A stretch of DNA of 64,000 nucleotides from CAYTLW01 sp964438735 (GTDB lineage: Bacteria > Myxococcota_A > UBA9042): contig CAYTLW010000013.1 in NCBI GenBank assembly GCA_964438735.1, forward strand, positions 34,197 through 98,196, given 5' to 3'. The position numbers were made by a program, and so were the translations under genes. Within the stretch, counting starts at the first letter, position 1. The number at the start of each line of letters is the position of its first letter. The notes beneath the pieces were generated by a model. That model did not search any database and was not told where the DNA came from. It saw only the letters and a list, made by a program, of their open reading frames with translations. Shown piece after piece: positions 56,303 to 64,000 of the stretch.

Positions 56303-57157
56303 TCAGGTGGCCAGATGGCCGGGGATGGCGATGTTGTCGCCGGCGACGACGGGACCCACGGGCACGTAGGGCGGCGCGTAGGTGGGCACCGGGCCCTTGC
56401 CGAGCACGTTCATGACCTGCTGCTGGGGCAACCAGGCGACGAAGCAGGCGGACACGGCGGTGGCGATGCTGTCGAAGAGCTCCTCGTGGTGCTGTGCATC
56501 GCTCTCGCCGAGGGCGTCCACCATGGCCTTCTTCATCTTGTTGGGTGTGGCCATGGAGGTCATCATCGCCGAGACGCACGCGGCCAATGGCATGGGCACG
56601 TTGGGCATCGGCGGGGCCTGGGCCAGCGGGAAGGCGGCGAATGCCGGATACCAGGGAAGTCCGGGCACCGTGACCTTGCCCTGCCACTCCTTGAAGCACT
56701 TGGCGACACCCTTGGAGATGGCCTTGGAGTACTTGGTCTCCTGGGCCGAGCCCTTGGGCGCCTTGGGCAGGATCAGGTTCTTGAGGTCGGGCCCCTTGAG
56801 GCAACCGGGCGTACCGATGGCCGAGACCGCCATCACCTTGAGGCTGGAGAACTTGGCCTGCGCGCGCCACATATCCCAGCCGGTGCAGATGGCGTCACAC
56901 ATGCCGTCGATGTACTTGTCGAACTGCTTGTGCACCTTCTTGGTGGAGTCGACGTGGTACTTGTTCGGCGTCGCCGGGATGAAGAGCATTCCGGCCGAAA
57001 ACGGCACCGCCAGCTCGGTCATCTTGAAGGCTTCGATGTAGTGATTGCCCTCGGGATCGCCCACGGGCTGCTCCCACTCGACGGGCAACTGGATCGAGAA
57101 CGACTTGAACTTGACCTTGGCCAGGTTCTTCATCATGGAGGGTTGTGGTCCCGGCAT
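56303..57157 (-). CDS. Unknown protein with hydrophobic, Pro-rich C-terminus
   Basis: The 284-residue protein starts at ATG 57157, six bases after GGAGG. No signal peptide is visible. The N-terminal part is mixed alpha/beta with several cysteines ('MCDAICTGWDMW'). The middle has 'VPGLPWYPAFAAFPLAQAPP', then an amphipathic helix, and the end has 'VPTYAPPYVPVGPVVAGDN'. Such Pro-rich hydrophobic ends occur in proteins that insert into membranes or are packed in secretion devices, but I cannot place it. It lies between ftsK and the Cys-rich lipoprotein gene. Confidence 0.65.
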   Translation of the reverse strand: MPGPQPSMMKNLAKVKFKSFSIQLPVEWEQPVGDPEGNHYIEAFKMTELAVPFSAGMLFIPATPNKYHVDSTKKVHKQFDKYIDGMCDAICTGWDMWRAQAKFSSLKVMAVSAIGTPGCLKGPDLKNLILPKAPKGSAQETKYSKAISKGVAKCFKEWQGKVTVPGLPWYPAFAAFPLAQAPPMPNVPMPLAACVSAMMTSMATPNKMKKAMVDALGESDAQHHEELFDSIATAVSACFVAWLPQQQVMNVLGKGPVPTYAPPYVPVGPVVAGDNIAIPGHLAT

Positions 57158-57278
57158 GACGACCTCCGTTGCGGCGCACTGCCGCAGCTTCTGTGTAGTC
57201 CAGATCGGCGCTGGCGGGCAAGATCGGGTTGCCGACGGGCCTGGGATCTTGGGGCGCTGCTGCCCCGATCGGGCGCGC

Positions 57279-60086
57279 TCAGGCGGCGCCGATCAGGATC
57301 TCGCGTGGCTTGTTCGGTCCACGCTGCGGGCCGACGATGCCGCGCGACTCCATGTGATCGACGATCCGGGCGGCGCGGCCGTAGCCGATATTGAGCTTGC
57401 GCTGCAGGAAGCTGACCGACGCCTGCTCCGCTTCCAGGGCGATCTGCACCGCGTCCTCGAAGAGCGGGTCCAGGTCCGCATCGGCGACCGCGTCGGGCGC
57501 GTCGGCGTCGGGGTCGGCGAGGATGTCCATGTCGTAGTCAGGACGTCCCTGGTCGCGCCAGTGTTTGGCGATACCGACCACCTCGTCGTCGGTGATCCAG
57601 GTGCCATGACAGCGACGCACGGCGCTGGTGCCCGGCGGCAGGAAGAGCATGTCGCCGTTGCCGAGCAGGCTCTCGGCGCCTGGCCCGTTGATGACCACCT
57701 TGGAGTCGATGCCCGAGGCCACCTGGAAGCTCACGCGGGTCGGGAAGTTGGCCTTGATGATGCCGGTCAGCACGTCGGTGGATGGCCGCTGCGTGGCCAG
57801 GATCACGTGGATGCCGGCGGCGCGCGCCTTCTGCGCCAGGCGGGCGACGGCGAGCTCCACTTCCTTGCCGCACTGCATGATCAGGTCGGCAAACTCGTCG
57901 ATGACGACCACCAGCCGCGGCAACTCCTCGTGATCGGGCGGCGGATCGAGCAGCTCGGCACCCGGCGAGTCGGCGTCCACCAACTCTGTACGCCCGCGCA
58001 CCACGCGGACCCGCTTGTTGATGTGGTTTTCCTTGAGCTCCGGCACCTTCTCGTTGTAGCCGGCGATGTTCCTCACGCGCGCCTGGGCCAGCAGCTGGTA
58101 GCGACGCTCCATTTCGCGCACGGCCCACTTCAACGCCAGGGACGCCTTGTCCATGTCGCTGATCACCGGCAGCAACAGGTGCGGGATGTCCTCGTAGACG
58201 GCGAGCTCGATCACCTTGGGATCGATGAGCAGCAGGCGCACATCAGCGGGCGTCGCCTTGTAGAGCATCGAACAGAGGAAGGAGTTGATGCCGACGGACT
58301 TGCCCGTACCGGTGGCCCCGGCCACCAGCAGGTGCGGCGCGCGGGCCAGGTCGGTGACGACCGGGCGGCCCTCGATATCCTTGCCCAGCACCAGGGTCAC
58401 GGCGCTCTTGGCTTCGCGCCACGCCTTGCTGCCCAGGACCTCGCGGAAGTAGACGATCTGTCGCTGCTTGTTGGGCACCTCGATGCCCACCACGTCGCGG
58501 CCCGGGATGGGCGCCACGACGCGCACCTTGAGCGCGGAGAGCGACATGGTGAGGTCGTCGCGGACCGCGGTGATGCGGGAGATCTTGATGCCAGCGGCCG
58601 GCCGGAATTCGTAGGTCGTCACCACCGGGCCGGGGCGGATATCGGTGACCTCGCCGATGATCTTGAAGTCGGCCAGCTTCTGTTCGAGCACCGCCGCGTT
58701 GTCGCGCAATACGTTGGCATCGCAATCGACCCGGCGTTCGGGCGGCCGTTGCACGAGGTCGGCTACGGGCATCACCCACTCGGGTGCGCTCGGCGCCGCC
58801 TCGCCTTCATCGGCGAGCTCGTCTTCCTCTTCGGTCGACGCGTTGGCCGACTTCAGTGCCTCCGTCTCCACAATGCGCGGGCCACCACCCTCAGCACCAG
58901 GCGGGGGGCTCGCATCTGCCGGTTGGGCAGTGTTCGTGCCATCTTCCGCCGTCGCCGGCTCCGCAGGGGGGGCTGCGTCCTGCTCGCTCGCGTCGCCATC
59001 TTCCACCTCCTCCAGTTCTGGTCGTGAGACGGGCACCTCGGCCGACGATGCCCGTCGGACCTGGCGCCTGGTGTCCTCACCGGTCGCTTCTTGCTGGCGC
59101 GCCAGGCGCACCGCGGTGGGCACCAGGTCCTCGGCGGGCCCGATGGCCGTGCCGGCCGGGAAACCATCGGGGTCCAGCTGCAACTTCGGTATCTCGCTCG
59201 AGCTCGTGGCCAGGACCCGGGTATCCGGCACCAACGCCGGCGGATCCGGGATCGTGTCGATGTCGAATGTCTCTTCTTCGGCCTGGAAGACCTCGGGCAT
59301 GGGCGCCGGGCCCGGCGGCGGCTCCGGCCAGGGTTCCATGGGCTCCTCGATCTCCACCGCGGCGGCCACTTCCTTGGCGGCTGCGCGGCGCTCCTTCCAC
59401 TGGGCCACGCGGGCACGCGCGGCCTCCATCGAACGATCTGCGGCGACGTTGCCGCCCCGACGCAGCCAGCGCCAGATGGCGGCCGTGCCCATGCGCATCA
59501 AGGGCCGCCCGGTCAACGCGGACAGGGCGCCCACAAAGAGCACCAGACCGACGATCACCGAGCCAGCGGTCGACAGGAAGGCGCGCAGCAGCTCACCCAG
59601 TGCGCTGCCCACCAGGCCGGCCGCGTCCTTGCCCCAGGGCCGGAAGCCGGCCGCGGTGGCGCTGAGGTGGAGCAGGATCGCCGACGACAGGGCCAGGCCC
59701 AGGATCCCCGACACCGCCCGCAGGCGCGGCAGGACATTGCGGCCCAACAGGGTGCGCAATCCGGTGGCCAGCAGGATCAGGTCGAACGCCCAGGCACCGG
59801 CGCCAAAGAGCTGCAGCAGCAGGTCCGCCACGCGCGCGCCCACGGGCCCGACCAGGTTGGCGACGTGTTCATTGCTGCCCTGGCCGGCGTGAATCAACTC
59901 CATGTCGGCCGGTGTGAACGACCACAACGCAGCACCGAACAGCCCGGCCGCGCCGACGATCACCAGCCCGATCCATTCCGAGCGGCGCTCCAGGCGGCGC
60001 GTATCGGTCGGCTTGACGGGCGGCGCTACGGCCTCGTCGCCGCCGCCTTTCTTGCCGCCCTTTGCCTTGCCTTTCGCGCTCGCCAT
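57279..60086 (-). CDS. ftsK: DNA translocase FtsK/SpoIIIE
   Basis: FtsK pumps DNA at the septum and links division with chromosome dimer resolution. The 935-residue protein has four transmembrane helices in residues 38-185, a low-complexity acidic linker (about 215-450), then the motor. The Walker A GATGTGKS lies near residue 590, Walker B is 'LVVVIDEFADLI', and 'ILATQRPSTDVLTGIIKANFP' is the family signature. The gamma domain (about 870-935) has 'SFLQRKLNIGYGRAARI', which recognises polar KOPS-like sequences. An insertion of about 30 residues ('RGRTELVDADSPGAELL') sits in the motor. It starts at ATG 60086 after GAGGGA. Confidence 0.96.
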   Translation of the reverse strand: MASAKGKAKGGKKGGGDEAVAPPVKPTDTRRLERRSEWIGLVIVGAAGLFGAALWSFTPADMELIHAGQGSNEHVANLVGPVGARVADLLLQLFGAGAWAFDLILLATGLRTLLGRNVLPRLRAVSGILGLALSSAILLHLSATAAGFRPWGKDAAGLVGSALGELLRAFLSTAGSVIVGLVLFVGALSALTGRPLMRMGTAAIWRWLRRGGNVAADRSMEAARARVAQWKERRAAAKEVAAAVEIEEPMEPWPEPPPGPAPMPEVFQAEEETFDIDTIPDPPALVPDTRVLATSSSEIPKLQLDPDGFPAGTAIGPAEDLVPTAVRLARQQEATGEDTRRQVRRASSAEVPVSRPELEEVEDGDASEQDAAPPAEPATAEDGTNTAQPADASPPPGAEGGGPRIVETEALKSANASTEEEDELADEGEAAPSAPEWVMPVADLVQRPPERRVDCDANVLRDNAAVLEQKLADFKIIGEVTDIRPGPVVTTYEFRPAAGIKISRITAVRDDLTMSLSALKVRVVAPIPGRDVVGIEVPNKQRQIVYFREVLGSKAWREAKSAVTLVLGKDIEGRPVVTDLARAPHLLVAGATGTGKSVGINSFLCSMLYKATPADVRLLLIDPKVIELAVYEDIPHLLLPVISDMDKASLALKWAVREMERRYQLLAQARVRNIAGYNEKVPELKENHINKRVRVVRGRTELVDADSPGAELLDPPPDHEELPRLVVVIDEFADLIMQCGKEVELAVARLAQKARAAGIHVILATQRPSTDVLTGIIKANFPTRVSFQVASGIDSKVVINGPGAESLLGNGDMLFLPPGTSAVRRCHGTWITDDEVVGIAKHWRDQGRPDYDMDILADPDADAPDAVADADLDPLFEDAVQIALEAEQASVSFLQRKLNIGYGRAARIVDHMESRGIVGPQRGPNKPREILIGAA

Positions 60087-60285
60087 GGCTTCCCTCGCGC
60101 CTTCACACGTAGCGATCGGAGGCTAGCATCGGACCGATGTGACGCCAGAAAACGGCCACCATCAGACCGCCCAGGCCGGCCGTGCGTCCTTGAATTGGGT
60201 CCCTGCGCCGGGCGTTGCGGTGGCAGGGTCGGCGGCCGATACTGGCGCCCTGCCTGTGGCGGCCCCGCGCCCTCTGGAGGAATTG

Positions 60286-61143
60286 ATGTCATCCAGCCTT
60301 CGACGTGCCACGTCAGCATGGCCATTGGGTGCCGGCGTTGGGACCTGGCTGACGCTCATCGCGCTCGCCCTGATGTGCGGCAACAGCGCCGATGCGCGTC
60401 CGCGCGCCAGGTCGGCCAGGTCGGCCAAGGCAGCCAAAGCGGCCAAGGCAGCGAAAGCGACAGCGCCGACGCTGGATGCCGGGGCTGTAGCGCGCGGAAT
60501 CCAGAGCTTCTACGACCGCGCGCCCGGGTTCCAGGCGGACTTCCGACAGGAGGTGCGCAAGCGCGGCCTCAAGAAGGGCATCACAGGCAAAGGTCGGGTC
60601 TGGCTCAAGAAGGGCGCCACCAAGATGGTGCCCGCGCCGGATGGCAAGGGGCAGGTGGAGCAGGTCGAGCCCGGCAAGATGCGGTGGGACTACCCGAGTT
60701 GGGAGAAGTACTACTTCTCGGACGGCATCGTGTTGTGGAGCTACGAGCGTCGCCAGCGCCTGGCCCTGAAGATGTCGGTCGAAGGCAGCCAGCTCTACCA
60801 GGCGACCCGCTACCTGGTCGGCCAGGGCAACCTCGCTCGCGACTTCGAGCTGGCGCTGGTCAAGTCGCCCATGGCCGATGCGCTGGTCCTGCAGCTGACG
60901 CCCAAGAAGGGCACCGGCGTGATGCGCTACCTGCGCCTGGTGGTGGATCGACGCACCTTCGCGGTGCGCTCGTCCATGCTCGTCGACCCGCTGGGTGACT
61001 CGACCACGCTCTACTTCACCCGGCGGGACTATCGGCCCATCGACGACAAGATCTTCCACTGGACGCCACCCAAAGGTGTCACGGTCAAGGTCCTGGACGC
61101 GCCCGCACGCAAGCCCGCGCCGGCCACCACACCGCGTCCCTGA
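60286..61143 (+). CDS. lolA: Outer-membrane lipoprotein carrier protein LolA
   Basis: LolA carries lipoproteins across the periplasm. ATG 60286 follows GGAGG at 60276-60280 and gives 285 residues. A signal peptide (about 15-42) precedes a short Ala/Lys repeat with the rhythm KAAKAAKA. The mature domain reads 'FYDRAPGFQADFRQEVRKRG' early, then 'VWLKKGATKM' and 'GKMRWDYPSWEKYYFSDG', the LolA core with its Arg and Trp. The last 25 residues are Pro/Ala/Lys-rich. It is divergent from ftsK, a common LolA neighbour. A LolC/E-type permease lies at 34737. Confidence 0.9.
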   Translation: MSSSLRRATSAWPLGAGVGTWLTLIALALMCGNSADARPRARSARSAKAAKAAKAAKATAPTLDAGAVARGIQSFYDRAPGFQADFRQEVRKRGLKKGITGKGRVWLKKGATKMVPAPDGKGQVEQVEPGKMRWDYPSWEKYYFSDGIVLWSYERRQRLALKMSVEGSQLYQATRYLVGQGNLARDFELALVKSPMADALVLQLTPKKGTGVMRYLRLVVDRRTFAVRSSMLVDPLGDSTTLYFTRRDYRPIDDKIFHWTPPKGVTVKVLDAPARKPAPATTPRP

Positions 61144-61256
61144 GGCCGCCGGGTTCGCCACGCCAGATGCCGGATTGACGGCGACTTGCCCGGCCGACTA
61201 GCTTTGGCCCTGCACTCCCGGTCCGTCGACCGCGGCCAGCGCATCCAGAGGAGCCC

Positions 61257-63086
61257 GTGGCCCGACTCGCCCCAGCGTCCGTCGCCGCCCTCATGCTGCT
61301 CTTTGCGGCCGTGGGCCATGGCCTCGAAGCGCCATCGATCAACGTCCAGACTCACGAGCCGGCCGCCGGCCTGCACGACGGCGCCCTGACCCGCTCCGCG
61401 CTTCGCCAGGCGACGGATGAGTGGCACGGTGTCGCCACGCTCCACTACGCCAATCGTTCGCTGACCTTCGTCAACAACAGCGACGGCACCAAGCGCGTGC
61501 AGACGGTCCTGGGCGATCTGTGGATGCTCGACGTCGGCGGCAGCTTCGGCTGGCGCGGCTGGCTGTTCGAGGCCACGCTGCCCGTCGCCTGGGTCATCCG
61601 CGGCGGGGGACCCAACCTGGTCCAGATCGATCCGCCCCAGGCGCCGGCATTTGGCGACCTGCGCCTCGCCGCCCGACGTCATCTCTGGCGATATGAAACC
61701 TCCGGCACGGGCCAGTTCGACCTCGCCGCGTTGCTTGGCTGGGCGCCGCCGACGGCCACCGATGGCAGCTGGCTCGGCAGCGGTGGCGTGCAATTCGACG
61801 GCGGGCTGCTGGCCAGCTGGCGGCATGGCGCCTGGCGTGGCGACGTGGAGGGGCTCTTCCGCTACCGCGACCGACAGGTGCTGCGCGCGCTCAAGGTCGA
61901 TCCCCAGACCGGCGGTCCCATCACCGGCGCAGACGGCGAGCCGGCCAGTCACGAGGTGCTCTCGGTCGGCTCGGTCGTGCTCCTGCGGCTGGCCGCCGGA
62001 CGCTCGTTCCTGGACGACAACGTGCGCGCCCGCCTCGAGGCCCAGTTCCGTTGGGCTGTCATCGATCCGGCGACGCAATATCAGCACTTGATCGAGTGGC
62101 TCGCCGACGTGGACTGGGCGCCCGGCGCCGGCGTCTGGCGCTTGTTCGGCGGCGTGGGCTCCGCAATGAGCACGGGCTACGGCTCGGCCCGCGCCAGGGT
62201 CATCTTGGGCGTGCGGGTGACGCCGGGGCTGTTGCCATCGGATGCGGACAACGACGGCGTCGATGACAAGTTGGATCGCTGCCCGCAGGAGGCCGAGGAT
62301 CGCGACGGCTTCGATGATGCCGATGGCTGTCCCGACCCAGACAATGACGGCGACGGCGTGGCGGATGCCCAGGATCGCTGCCCGCTGGCGGCCGAGGATG
62401 TGGACGGCTTCCAGGACGCCGACGGTTGCGCAGAGCTGGACAATGACGACGATGGTGTGCCCGACAAGGTCGATCGTTGTCCCATCGTGGCCGAGGATCG
62501 GGATGGCTTCGATGATTCAGATGGCTGCCCCGAGCCCGACAACGACGGCGACGGCATCCTGGATGTGGACGATCTGTGCCCGGACAAGGCCGAGAACAAG
62601 AACAAGTTCGAGGATTCCGATGGCTGCCCGGACATCCCGCCGCCACCCATTCTCAGCCGCAAGGGCGACCGCCTCTTCCTCACCGGGCGGATTCGTTTCG
62701 ATGTGGGAACCGCCGCCTTGTCAGGACAGGGGCGTCGTATGTTGGACGCGGTGATCACCTGGCTGCGCGGCCAGCCCAGGGTGGTGGCGCTGGCGGTCAC
62801 CGCCCACACCGATAACAACGGCCAACACACAGCGCTGGTGGAGTTATCGCAGCGGCGCGCCGAAGCGGTGAAGTCCTACCTGGTCCGCGGCACCCGCCTC
62901 ACAGAGGGTCAGATAGTGGCCACCGGCATGGGCGACGATCGGCCGCTGGGACCCAACGATACGGCGCAGGGACGCACACGCAATCGTCGCATCGAACTCA
63001 AGATCCTGCCCCAGGTGCCGGCCGCGACCCCGGCTCCCGAAGCCAAGCCCAAGCGCAAGAAGCGACGTCGACGCCGTCGTCGTTGA
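61257..63086 (+). CDS. Outer-membrane protein with TSP3-like repeats and OmpA domain
   Basis: This 609-residue outer-membrane protein begins at GTG 61257 after AGGAG. A signal peptide (about 1-22) is followed by a beta-barrel-like domain (about 30-320). Residues about 325-465 hold four acidic repeats of the type D-x-D-N-D-G-V-x-D-x-x-D-x-C-P, ending 'DADGCPD' or similar, typical of thrombospondin type 3 calcium sites. The final domain (about 475-590) is OmpA-like: 'RIRFDVGTAAL', 'HTDNNG', 'LSQRRAEAVKSYL' and 'GRTRNRRIELKI', with the Asp and Arg that bind diaminopimelate in peptidoglycan. The C-terminus is a Lys/Arg run. This is a common Myxococcota layout, tethering the outer membrane to the wall. 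Confidence 0.9.
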   Translation: MARLAPASVAALMLLFAAVGHGLEAPSINVQTHEPAAGLHDGALTRSALRQATDEWHGVATLHYANRSLTFVNNSDGTKRVQTVLGDLWMLDVGGSFGWRGWLFEATLPVAWVIRGGGPNLVQIDPPQAPAFGDLRLAARRHLWRYETSGTGQFDLAALLGWAPPTATDGSWLGSGGVQFDGGLLASWRHGAWRGDVEGLFRYRDRQVLRALKVDPQTGGPITGADGEPASHEVLSVGSVVLLRLAAGRSFLDDNVRARLEAQFRWAVIDPATQYQHLIEWLADVDWAPGAGVWRLFGGVGSAMSTGYGSARARVILGVRVTPGLLPSDADNDGVDDKLDRCPQEAEDRDGFDDADGCPDPDNDGDGVADAQDRCPLAAEDVDGFQDADGCAELDNDDDGVPDKVDRCPIVAEDRDGFDDSDGCPEPDNDGDGILDVDDLCPDKAENKNKFEDSDGCPDIPPPPILSRKGDRLFLTGRIRFDVGTAALSGQGRRMLDAVITWLRGQPRVVALAVTAHTDNNGQHTALVELSQRRAEAVKSYLVRGTRLTEGQIVATGMGDDRPLGPNDTAQGRTRNRRIELKILPQVPAATPAPEAKPKRKKRRRRRRR

Positions 63087-63115
63087 TCGCCGCGCGGGCG
63101 CCTTTGCGGCCCGAT

Positions 63116-64000
63116 TCAGGTCTCCGGAAGGTCCACTTCGACGCCGTTGGCGGCCAGGATGCGCAGGGCCGTGCGCACCTCCGAAGAGATATCGGTCAGC
63201 GCCGGTCGGCCGTCGGGATGTTGCTCATCGGGCGAGCGCGGCGCCGACACGGCGGCCAGCTCTGCCGCGGCCCGTTTGCGCACCCGCTCCCTGGCGGTCG
63301 TTGATTTTGCCAGGAGGGTCTCCGAGCCGGCCCGGAAGACCGCCAACACACCATCTGCGCTGGCGTCACTCTGCGCCGGCGCCAGACGTCCGGCCTCGGT
63401 CAGCAGGCGCCGGCAACCCTTGCCTTTGCCGGCCAGGGCGCGGATGAAGGCCAGTGTGGCCAGGAACATGGCCCGCAAACGCCAGTCCAGTCGGGCGACG
63501 AAGCGGTCCACGATGCCGACCAGGAGGGCCTCGGCAGCATCCAGTTCGGTGGTTTCGAGCAGGAACCAGGCGTACAGACCCTCGACGTAGGCGCGTCGAT
63601 GGTGGTCGCCGACCTGTTCCAGCAGGTCCAGGCCGCGGCGGTAGTGCAGGCGGGCCAGTCCGCCATTGCCCCGCTCTTGGGCGACCAGGCCGAGGAAGCT
63701 GTGCATGACGCCCATGCCTCGTCGGTTGCCGTTTTTGCGGTCTTCCAGCAGGGACTCGTGGAAGAAGGCCGACGCCTTCTCGCAGTCGCCCTGGTCGGCG
63801 TGGATGCAGCCCAGGTTGCCCGTCGCCCGCGCGGCCTGGGCCTGGTGGCCGATCTGCCGTGCCGCCGCCAGCGAGGCCAGGAAGCACTCGGCGGCCGTAT
63901 CCCGTTCGCCCAGATCGTAGAACACGCCACCGGTCACGTTGAGCGTCTGCGACTCGAGCGCCAGGTCCCCGAGTCGCTGGGCCAGATTGCGCGCCTCTGT
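63116..64000 (-). CDS. TPR-repeat protein, N-terminus outside window
   Basis: The frame stays open from the last base, so the start lies beyond the window; 294 residues are visible. They read as tetratricopeptide repeats: 'AAECFLASLAAARQIGHQAQ', 'ASAFFHESLLEDRKNGN', 'LARLHYRRGLDLLEQVGD'. Loops of this kind end long regulatory proteins such as Ser/Thr-kinase or MalT/LuxR-type regulators, but no other domain is visible. The C-terminal 40 residues are acidic. It converges with the OmpA/TSP3 gene (29-base gap). Confidence 0.8.
   Translation of the reverse strand, partial: TEARNLAQRLGDLALESQTLNVTGGVFYDLGERDTAAECFLASLAAARQIGHQAQAARATGNLGCIHADQGDCEKASAFFHESLLEDRKNGNRRGMGVMHSFLGLVAQERGNGGLARLHYRRGLDLLEQVGDHHRRAYVEGLYAWFLLETTELDAAEALLVGIVDRFVARLDWRLRAMFLATLAFIRALAGKGKGCRRLLTEAGRLAPAQSDASADGVLAVFRAGSETLLAKSTTARERVRKRAAAELAAVSAPRSPDEQHPDGRPALTDISSEVRTALRILAANGVEVDLPET

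Overview
The window is about two-thirds G+C and has the gene style of a Gram-negative delta-proteobacterial/Myxococcota-like genome: outer-membrane barrels, LolA and LolC/E-type lipoprotein transport, many lipoproteins, and several large surface proteins built from Cys/Asp-rich repeats of the 'CDGxDNDCDGxxDE' type, thrombospondin-3-like acidic repeats, beta-propellers and lectin-like domains. The taxon is inferred from gene content only. No rRNA, tRNA, CRISPR array, insertion sequence or prophage was seen. A 10-N gap at 52704-52713 shows this is a draft assembly, probably from shotgun or metagenome data.

Layout. 1-8.7 kb: the 3' part of a modular secreted protein, a membrane-anchored HEAT-repeat protein, then a tight five-gene operon (OmpR-type regulator, histidine kinase, FadL-like barrel, unknown anchored protein, mutY). 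8.8-14 kb: a patatin-like phospholipase, then glmM-pdxJ-nnr (peptidoglycan precursor, vitamin B6, NAD(P)HX repair). 14.1-21.3 kb: a large repeat/propeller lipoprotein, an alpha-helical lipoprotein with a good promoter, and a lamin-tail-like protein. 21.3-30 kb (minus strand): a PEGA-like lipoprotein, a second repeat/propeller lipoprotein, mpl and rpsA in one direction. 30-34.6 kb (minus): a two-gene unit of an AAA+ ATPase and a 92-residue protein, and a large lipoprotein. 34.7-38.5 kb: a LolC/E-like permease, a RodZ-like protein and recO. 38.5-45.4 kb (minus): an LTA-synthase-like membrane phosphotransferase, an intelectin-like lectin, a decayed lipase and a vapBC module whose antitoxin reading frame is broken. 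45.8-48.8 kb: rpsB-tsf-pyrH-frr. 48.8-53.4 kb: a peptidase-MA-like protease and small lipoprotein (minus), pdxA and a secreted protein (plus), and a gene interrupted by the assembly gap. 53.4-60.1 kb (minus): rng, two unrecognised or Cys-rich secreted proteins and ftsK. 60.3-63.1 kb: lolA and an OmpA/TSP3 protein. The end of the window holds the C-terminal part of a TPR protein.

The most unusual points are an AAA+ ATPase of extracellular-injection-system type whose N-terminus closely matches the N-terminal domain of ribosomal protein S13; a bacterial protein with a nearly complete vertebrate-type intelectin domain behind a P-domain-like module; a recO with no normal start codon, overlapping the rodZ-like stop; a histone-H1-like plus acidic repeat tail on ribosomal protein S1; and a vapB antitoxin apparently frameshifted at a CT repeat beside an intact vapC. 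Housekeeping genes are named with confidence. Functions of the large secreted proteins are not known, and only their domain layout is claimed.
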